In this document: one piece after another, positions 58,808-64,000 of the stretch
How the letters are laid out: every line of letters begins with the position of its first letter
Position numbering within the stretch: the first letter of the stretch is position 1
Assembly: GCA_049323615.1 (NCBI GenBank)
Contig: JBMOPD010000024.1
Location: 1 to 64,000, forward strand
DNA: 64,000 nt
Direction: 5' to 3'
From: JBMOPD01 sp049323615
Lineage (GTDB): Bacteria > Bacillota > Desulfotomaculia > Desulfotomaculales > Desulfocucumaceae
Made by a program: the position numbers and the translations under genes
The notes under the pieces: generated by a model
Database searches by the model: none
Seen by the model: only the letters and a program-made list of their open reading frames with translations
What the model was told of the DNA's origin: nothing

Positions 58808-59635
58808 GTGGAGGCAAGATCGGTACAAATACAAGCAACGGAAGAAAAAAGATTTAAACCCAATATAAATTATAAAAAGATCGGGGTCAGCTTATTAGTT
58901 ATACTAGCTTTTTTTGTAATGTGGAGTGTTACCGTTAAAGTAATATCGTCGGCTTACTTGCCAACCCCTGAAGGATCATTTCGAGCAGTGGGCGAGTTGG
59001 TTATAAATGGCGATTTTGATGGTTATTCCATAGGGGATCACATATGGGCCAGCTTATTAAGGGTGCTTGCCGGGTTTTGCGGTGGCGTAATAATGGGAAT
59101 CGTGCTGGGTATGCTGATGGGAATATATCCTTCCATATACCGGACTATGAAAATAATTATCGAGCCAATACGTTTTATACCTCCCATTGCTTGGATCCCC
59201 ATGGCTATTGTTTTACTTTCTGGATTTTCCCGTTATGTTTTTCTAATTTGGTTCGGGGCCTTTTTCCCGGTATTCATCAGTGTTATTGCCAGCATACCGA
59301 AGGTTGATCCCATTTTGAAGGACGTGGTCAAAGTATACGGTGGAAATTGGTTTGACATCGTTAAAAAAATAGTAATTCCTTCTGTAACGCCGGAAATCCT
59401 TGCCGGGATGAGGATCGGTCTGGGTGAATGCTGGATGTGCATTGTGGCCGCAGAAATGGTTGGCGGCGAAAGTGCCGGACTGGGGCGCCTAATCCTGAAG
59501 TACGCCGATCGGCTGTTAATTAACGAAGTTGTTGTAGGAATGTTGATAATTGGGATAATCGGCTTAATATGCAATGAAGCAGTCCTGAGACTTGAAAAGA
59601 AATTGTTTAAGTGGCGTACTGAGATAACGATTTAA
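58808..59635 (+). CDS. ABC-importer permease 2 (SsuC/TauC-like)
   Basis: A 275-residue paralogue of permease 1 from GTG 58808 (MEARSVQ), with AAAGGGGG upstream. The coupling loop reads 'KVYGGNWFDIVKKIVIPSVTPEILAGMRIGLGECW', one residue type different at several places. The N-terminal 30 residues are polar and differ from permease 1. Two permeases with two ATPases suggest an asymmetric heterotetramer rather than the homodimeric core common in SsuBC/TauBC systems. Confidence 0.88.
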   Translation: MEARSVQIQATEEKRFKPNINYKKIGVSLLVILAFFVMWSVTVKVISSAYLPTPEGSFRAVGELVINGDFDGYSIGDHIWASLLRVLAGFCGGVIMGIVLGMLMGIYPSIYRTMKIIIEPIRFIPPIAWIPMAIVLLSGFSRYVFLIWFGAFFPVFISVIASIPKVDPILKDVVKVYGGNWFDIVKKIVIPSVTPEILAGMRIGLGECWMCIVAAEMVGGESAGLGRLILKYADRLLINEVVVGMLIIGIIGLICNEAVLRLEKKLFKWRTEITI

Positions 59636-59661
59636 AGGCATTTTAACTGGAGGGTCTATGG

Positions 59662-60414
59662 ATGACTAAAAAAAAGCCAAAGGTTTCTGTTGATGTAACC
59701 CACAGTTATGGAGATTTTGTAGCTCTTGACCATATTAGTCTAAATGTTTATGAAAATGAATTGCTTTGTATTGTAGGTCCCAGCGGTTCAGGGAAAACAA
59801 CAATTGCAAATATAATCGCGGGTCTTCTCAAGCCAAGCACCGGCACCGTCAAAATAGGGGAAGAGCCGATAAATCCCCGAAAGCATAACATATCTTATGT
59901 TTTTCAAGCGCGGTCATGCCTGCCCTGGAGAACAGTAAAGGACAATGTAAAGATTGCCCTTGAATTAAAAGGAATTTCAGGTGCTGAAGCCGAGAAAAAA
60001 ATAACGAATGTCCTGCAAATTGTGGGGCTGACCGGTTTTGAAGATTACTTTCCCAACCAGATATCGGGGGGCATGAAACAAAGGGTTGCTATTGCCCGGG
60101 CATTTTGTGTTGACAGTGACTTATTGATTATGGATGAGCCCTTTGGTTCCCTTGATGCCCAAACCAGGTATTTAATGCAAAGTGAAGTTCTAAAAGTTTG
60201 GGAAAAAATGAAGCGAACGGTTATTTTTATTACGAACAATATTGAAGAAGCCGTCTTTTTGGCCGACCGCTTACTGGTTTTATCCAGTGCCCCGGCAAAA
60301 ATTATCAAGGAAATCAACATTGATATACCGAGGCCGCGAAGCTTAACCGACCCGAGTTTTCTTGAGCTAAGGAGAACTGTCAGCAACCTTTCTCAAATCG
60401 CGCAGGGTGTCTAA
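59662..60414 (+). CDS. ABC-importer ATPase 1, switch histidine replaced
   Basis: A 250-residue ATPase with TGGAGGG seven bases before the ATG. Walker A GPSGSGKT (K45), Q-loop VFQ, signature ISGGMKQR, Walker B LLIMDEP and D-loop GSLD are normal. The H-loop reads ITNNIEEA instead of ITHDxEEA, so the catalytic switch His is Asn192. It would be weak at hydrolysis by itself. It follows permease 2 by 26 bases and pairs with the next gene. Confidence 0.9.
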   Translation: MTKKKPKVSVDVTHSYGDFVALDHISLNVYENELLCIVGPSGSGKTTIANIIAGLLKPSTGTVKIGEEPINPRKHNISYVFQARSCLPWRTVKDNVKIALELKGISGAEAEKKITNVLQIVGLTGFEDYFPNQISGGMKQRVAIARAFCVDSDLLIMDEPFGSLDAQTRYLMQSEVLKVWEKMKRTVIFITNNIEEAVFLADRLLVLSSAPAKIIKEINIDIPRPRSLTDPSFLELRRTVSNLSQIAQGV

Positions 60415-60435
60415 ACTTGGACAGGAGGCGTCAGT

Positions 60436-61182
60436 ATGGGCGATCGAAACATAAAGGTAAAATTCGAATCCTTTTCCAAGTCTTTCGGCAATTTACTTGT
60501 CCTGGACAATATCAACCTGAATGTCTATGAAAATGAATTCTTGTGCATTGTGGGGCCAACCGGGTGCGGCAAGACAACTCTGGCCAATCTGGTATGCGGA
60601 CTGATTCCCCCCACCAAAGGTAAAATAGCTATTGACGGGGCTAGAGTCGATCCCAAAAAGCATAACATTTCTTTTGTCTTTCAGGAAAGCGCCTGTTTTC
60701 CCTGGAGGACCGTCAAGGACAACATTAAATTGGGCTTGGAAATAAAAAGGTACTCCCAAGAGGAAATCAACGCCCGTGTTCAGGAGGTGATTAATTTACT
60801 GGGCCTGAGCGGGTTTGAGAATGCATATCCAAACCAGATTTCAGGGGGTATGAGGCAGCGGGTGGATATCGCCAGGGCTTTTTGCAGCGATACCGACTTG
60901 ATGCTTATGGATGAACCGTTCTGTCAGAACGATGAAAAAACCAGGTTCCACTTATTAAATGAGTTGATCAATCTCTGGGAAAGAAAAAAAAGGACAGTCA
61001 TATTCGTTACCCATAACCTGGAGGAAGCGGTTTTCTTGGGCCAGCGAATTATCGTTTTCACCCAGAAGCCTACCAGGGTCAGGGCCATAATTGAGGTTGA
61101 CCTGCCTCGGCCGCGGGATGTCAGTTCATCTGAGTTTGTAAAAATAAGGGAAGAGGTAACAGAACTGGTCAAGTGGTGGTGA
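60436..61182 (+). CDS. ABC-importer ATPase 2, altered D-loop
   Basis: A 248-residue ATPase (ATG with ACAGGAGG upstream). Walker A GPTGCGKT, signature ISGGMRQR, Walker B LMLMDEP and the switch His193 (VTHNLEEA) are intact. The D-loop after Walker B is CQND in place of the usual GALD/GSLD. With ATPase 1 it would give one normal and one impaired ATP site, as in other asymmetric ABC transporters. It is the last of the transporter genes, followed by a 120-base AT-rich gap. Confidence 0.9.
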   Translation: MGDRNIKVKFESFSKSFGNLLVLDNINLNVYENEFLCIVGPTGCGKTTLANLVCGLIPPTKGKIAIDGARVDPKKHNISFVFQESACFPWRTVKDNIKLGLEIKRYSQEEINARVQEVINLLGLSGFENAYPNQISGGMRQRVDIARAFCSDTDLMLMDEPFCQNDEKTRFHLLNELINLWERKKRTVIFVTHNLEEAVFLGQRIIVFTQKPTRVRAIIEVDLPRPRDVSSSEFVKIREEVTELVKWW

Positions 61183-61301
61183 TATATCAGCTTTGCAATG
61201 CTAGTAAAACAAAGTCAGCTTGAAGGGGGTGAGTACCAGCAACTGCATTTTATTTTATACCATAATGTTTAAATTATAAAAACACAAGAGGTGAGGCCAA
61301 C

Positions 61302-62519
61302 ATGAAGATTTATTATCCGTTGGAGGGTGTCCGAATAATTGCTTTAGAGCAATATATTGCAGGCCCTTACTGTACAATGTGGCTGGCGGACTCCGGCGCC
61401 GAGGTTATCAAGATTGAACGGCCCGGAACCGGAGAGCCCAGGAGGAATTACTTGCCAGTAGTGGAAGATGCCAGTGGAAACAAGGCCTATGGGGGCTTTA
61501 TAGGCTATAACAGGAATAAAAAGAGTATCACCTTGGACATACAGTCGGAAAAAGGTAAGGAGATCTACAAGGAACTGGTTAAACATGCCGACGTGGTGGT
61601 AGAGAACTTTGCTCCAAAAACAATAGAAAAACTGGGTCTCGGATACGATGTTGTAAAAGAAATCAACCCCAAAATCATTTATGCGGCTATCAGCGGATTT
61701 GGAAGGCTTAAGGAATTTAAAGGCATTTATTCGGAAAGGCCTGCCTTTGACCCGGTTATTCAGGCAATGGGAGGCATAATGGAACTAATAGGTGAGGAAG
61801 ACGGCCCACCGATGTGGGGATTCCCCGGGCTGGCAGATCTCTTTACCGGTGTGGTGACAGCCTATGAAATCATGCTGGCGTTATTTATGAGAGAAAGAAC
61901 CGGAGAGGGGCAGTTTATCGACGCCTGCATGTATGACAATTTGGTAGCGCTGAATGAAAGGGCGATATTAATATATTCTTTTACCGGCGATGTTGTTTCC
62001 AGGGGGAAGGAAAAATTCCAGGCTCCGGCCGGCGCATTCAAAGTCAAGGATGGGAGTTATGTTTCCTTTATTACTCCGAACGACATTGTCTGGAGCAATC
62101 TTTGTAAGGCCATGGGCCGCGAAGACCTGATTAATAATCCTAAAACTGCTACCGGGCCCGACAGGGCGAAAAACAAAGATTTTCTTGCGCCGATTATTAA
62201 CGAGTGGATGGAGGCCAGAACCAAAGAAGAAGCCGTTGAAACCCTTATAAAACATGGGGTTCCGGCGGGGCCGGTGCAAAATGCTAAAGACCTGGTTAAC
62301 TGCCCGCACCTTCAGGCGCGCAAAATGTTGTTGGAAGTGGACGATCCTGTTGCGGGCAAACGGGTATACGCAAGATCGCCTGTCAGGATGTCAAAAATGA
62401 AGGAAGTGCCGAACCTGACTGCGCCCGGGTTAGGGCAGCATACAGATACTATTTTAAAAGATTTACTGAAGTATGATGAAAAAGAGATTCAAAGGCTTCG
62501 TAAAGAAAACATCATATAA
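61302..62519 (+). CDS. Family III (CaiB/BaiF-type) CoA-transferase
   Basis: A 405-residue enzyme (AGAGGTGAG before the ATG). Family signatures: 'PLEGVRIIALEQYIAGPYCTMWLADSGAEVIKIERPGTG', 'NRNKKSITLDIQSEKGKE', and the catalytic Asp179 in GLADLFTG. 'GQFIDACMYD' and 'GVPAGPVQNAKD' follow. It moves CoA from a donor thioester to a carboxylic acid without ATP. Given the importer in front and the thiolase behind, it probably activates the imported acid. The acid itself is unknown. Confidence 0.9.
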   Translation: MKIYYPLEGVRIIALEQYIAGPYCTMWLADSGAEVIKIERPGTGEPRRNYLPVVEDASGNKAYGGFIGYNRNKKSITLDIQSEKGKEIYKELVKHADVVVENFAPKTIEKLGLGYDVVKEINPKIIYAAISGFGRLKEFKGIYSERPAFDPVIQAMGGIMELIGEEDGPPMWGFPGLADLFTGVVTAYEIMLALFMRERTGEGQFIDACMYDNLVALNERAILIYSFTGDVVSRGKEKFQAPAGAFKVKDGSYVSFITPNDIVWSNLCKAMGREDLINNPKTATGPDRAKNKDFLAPIINEWMEARTKEEAVETLIKHGVPAGPVQNAKDLVNCPHLQARKMLLEVDDPVAGKRVYARSPVRMSKMKEVPNLTAPGLGQHTDTILKDLLKYDEKEIQRLRKENII

Positions 62520-62568
62520 AAAGGGAGAGTAAATAGAATTTATTTTAGCGTTAAGGAGGAAATTAAAT

Positions 62569-63765
62569 ATGCGTGAGGTTAAAGTTGTCAGTGCCGTAAG
62601 AACACCTTTTGGAAAGCTGGGGGGAGCGTTAAGAGATATTTCCGCGGTGGATCTTGCGTCAATGGTTGTCAAGGGGGTAATGGAAAAAATCAACCTTCAG
62701 CCGGAAACGGTGGATGAGCTGTACCTGGGATCGGCGATTCTGGGGGGGGCCACATCAACAGCTGCCCGGCAGGTCCTGTTTAAGGTGGGTTTACCGGGAG
62801 AAACACCATCACTGACTGTGGACCGCGCCTGTTGCTCTTCATTGACCGCTGTTGGCTTGGGAATGAAGGATATTTTGCTTGGGGAAGCCGATACGGTAAT
62901 TTCCGGCGGATTTGAAAGCATGAGCCAGACCCCTTTTTTATTGCCGCCTGACGCCAGGTGGGGCAAGCGTCTGGGTGATATTACCGTTGTTGATTGTCTT
63001 GTAATTCGCAATCCGATTATCAACACTCCGGTTGCTACTATTACGGGTGAAAAGGCTTTGGAATTCGGGGTCGGCCGGGAAGAACAGGATAAGTGGGCAC
63101 TTAGAAGCCATCAAAAATATTTTGAAGCATTTGAAGCGGGAAAATTCAATGATGAGCTAATGCCGGTGGAAATCCCATCGAAAAAAGGGCAGGCTACCAT
63201 CATAAATAAAGATGAATCCCCCCGTGCGGATACCTCCATAGAAAAATTAAGCCAGCTCAAAACAGTATACGGCAGTCCCACGGTAACGGCGGGTAACGCT
63301 CCCGGGCTTAACGACGGGGCTTCCGCGGTTATTATAATGTCGGCGGAGAAACAGAAAGCAATGAACCTGGAGGCGTTAGGAACTGTCCTTTCCTACGCCC
63401 AGGCAGCCGGAGATCCCGGCGCATCGGTGTATATGCCGTCTCAATCTATAAAGAAAGCACTACAAAAGGCAGGCTTGAAGGTTACCGATTTGAAGCGAAT
63501 TGAAATCAATGAAGCCTTTGCTGCAATGCCACTGGTTAGCACCAAGGTGCTGAGCGATGGTGACCCGAAATTACTGGAGCATTTACGCTCGATAACAAAT
63601 GTCAATGGGGGAGCCGTGGCAATCGGACACCCAACCGGCGCCAGCGGAACCAGGCTGCTCATGACCCTGATTTATGAACTGCGCAGGCTCGGAGGAGGTA
63701 TAGGTGCGGCTGCAATCTGTGGTGGGTACGGTCAAAGCGATGCGGTTGTTGTGAAAGTGGATTAA
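62569..63765 (+). CDS. Acetyl-CoA acetyltransferase-type thiolase
   Basis: A 398-residue thiolase with TAAGGAGG before the ATG. The acyl-accepting Cys88 lies in VDRACCSS (more usual CxSG). 'NEAFAAMPLVSTKVL' and 'VNGGAVAIGHPTGASGTRL' provide the Asn and His of the active site. The C-terminal Cys lies in CGGYGQSD, where GGGxG is more common. It either splits 3-ketoacyl-CoA or joins two acyl-CoAs. The small deviations around both cysteines suggest a less usual substrate. Confidence 0.9.
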   Translation: MREVKVVSAVRTPFGKLGGALRDISAVDLASMVVKGVMEKINLQPETVDELYLGSAILGGATSTAARQVLFKVGLPGETPSLTVDRACCSSLTAVGLGMKDILLGEADTVISGGFESMSQTPFLLPPDARWGKRLGDITVVDCLVIRNPIINTPVATITGEKALEFGVGREEQDKWALRSHQKYFEAFEAGKFNDELMPVEIPSKKGQATIINKDESPRADTSIEKLSQLKTVYGSPTVTAGNAPGLNDGASAVIIMSAEKQKAMNLEALGTVLSYAQAAGDPGASVYMPSQSIKKALQKAGLKVTDLKRIEINEAFAAMPLVSTKVLSDGDPKLLEHLRSITNVNGGAVAIGHPTGASGTRLLMTLIYELRRLGGGIGAAAICGGYGQSDAVVVKVD

Positions 63766-63787
63766 ATTTTCCCCCCGTTTGTTTCAA

Positions 63788-63845
63788 GGCGCCTGCTGCT
63801 GTTCCCGTTGCATACGTGCAATGGGCTTCAGCAGTAGGCCTTATT
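63788..63845 (+). terminator. Long imperfect hairpin after the thiolase gene
   Basis: GGC-GCCTGCTGCTG at the left pairs with CAGCAGTAGGCC at the right. An inner stem CCCGTTGCA/TGCAATGGG encloses TACG. A short T-rich tail follows. It is probably a terminator or processing site ahead of the next gene. Confidence 0.55.
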
Positions 63846-63902
63846 TCCGCTTTTATAACGAAATCATTGATAAATGCGGTGCAACGGTAAGAGGTGACAT
63901 AG

Positions 63903-64000
63903 TTGAAGAAGCTTCAATTTATGGATGAGACTTTTCGTGATGCTCCACAGTCAGTATGGGCGACGCGTATGCGGACAGAATCGATGTTGGGCGTTGCTCC
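63903..64000 (+). CDS. Second 5S/OadA-like carboxyltransferase gene (5' end only)
   Basis: TTG 63903 has GAGGTGA about seven bases upstream, and the gene runs off the window. The 32 visible residues match the N-terminus of the protein at 54873 closely (DETFRDAPQSVWATRMRT against EETFRDAQQSLWATRMRT). The usual RDAHQ His is Pro here. The cluster therefore has two diverged copies of this family, both changed at the same position. Confidence 0.85.
   Translation, partial: MKKLQFMDETFRDAPQSVWATRMRTESMLGVA

Overview
The window looks like chromosomal DNA of an anaerobic, spore-former-lineage Firmicute of the Peptococcaceae / Desulfotomaculum-Pelotomaculum type. The reasons are strong Shine-Dalgarno sequences, very frequent TTG starts, secreted proteins with copper-amine-oxidase-N-type repeats, a soluble chemotaxis-type receptor, two-subunit class I fumarase, and low-GC regulatory islands in a moderate-GC background. 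The genus is inferred from content and was not tested. No rRNA, tRNA, CRISPR array or insertion sequence was seen.

Region 1 (about 1-13.9 kb) is one tightly overlapping operon. It starts with type IV secretion-like genes (small VirB3-like protein, VirB4 N-domain-like protein, VirB4 ATPase, VirB6-like membrane protein, membrane-anchored M23 peptidase). It continues without a break into a Tad/Flp pilus module (two TadZ/CpaE-like proteins, CpaB, TadA, TadB, TadC, Flp pilin) and ends at a strong terminator. Region 2 (13.9-18.4 kb) adds a TadV prepilin peptidase, two secreted proteins, and three TadE/TadG-like pseudopilins, one of them cysteine-rich. Region 3 (18.4-29.5 kb) is a second Tad cluster with a thioredoxin-like membrane protein, a GGDEF diguanylate cyclase, CpaB, TadA, TadB, TadC, two Flp-like pilins, TadE/TadG-like proteins, two paralogous secreted proteins, a lipoprotein and a large secreted protein. 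Heptamer-repeat tracts bracket it.

Region 4 (29.5-52 kb) reads as a catabolic island best explained as sulfolactate use. It holds homologues of (R)- and (S)-sulfolactate dehydrogenases (ComC, SlcC), two tripartite tricarboxylate-type transporters, a TauE/SafE-type exporter, an enolase-superfamily enzyme, a fumarase-like two-subunit hydro-lyase, a four-subunit succinate dehydrogenase/fumarate reductase, a degenerate UxaA-family protein, and SuyA/SuyB sulfolactate sulfo-lyase subunits. Three FadR-type GntR regulators, two of them recent duplicates, are interspersed. A shared palindrome (TGGTAnnACCA) lies in the promoter region of nearly every transcription unit of the island, next to recognisable -35/-10 boxes, and defines a probable regulon. 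In this model both sulfolactate enantiomers are interconverted through sulfopyruvate, SuyAB releases sulfite and pyruvate, TauE exports sulfite, and the fumarase/fumarate reductase acts as an electron sink.

Region 5 (52-64 kb) is a second catabolic cluster, apparently under a sigma-54 activator with a PAS domain. It contains a biotin carboxyl carrier protein, a transcarboxylase-5S/OadA-like protein that has lost key metal-ligand residues, an ABC importer with two different permeases and two asymmetrically degenerate ATPases, a family III CoA-transferase and a thiolase. A second copy of the carboxyltransferase-like gene starts at the window edge. I cannot name its substrate. It is the best candidate here for an undescribed pathway.
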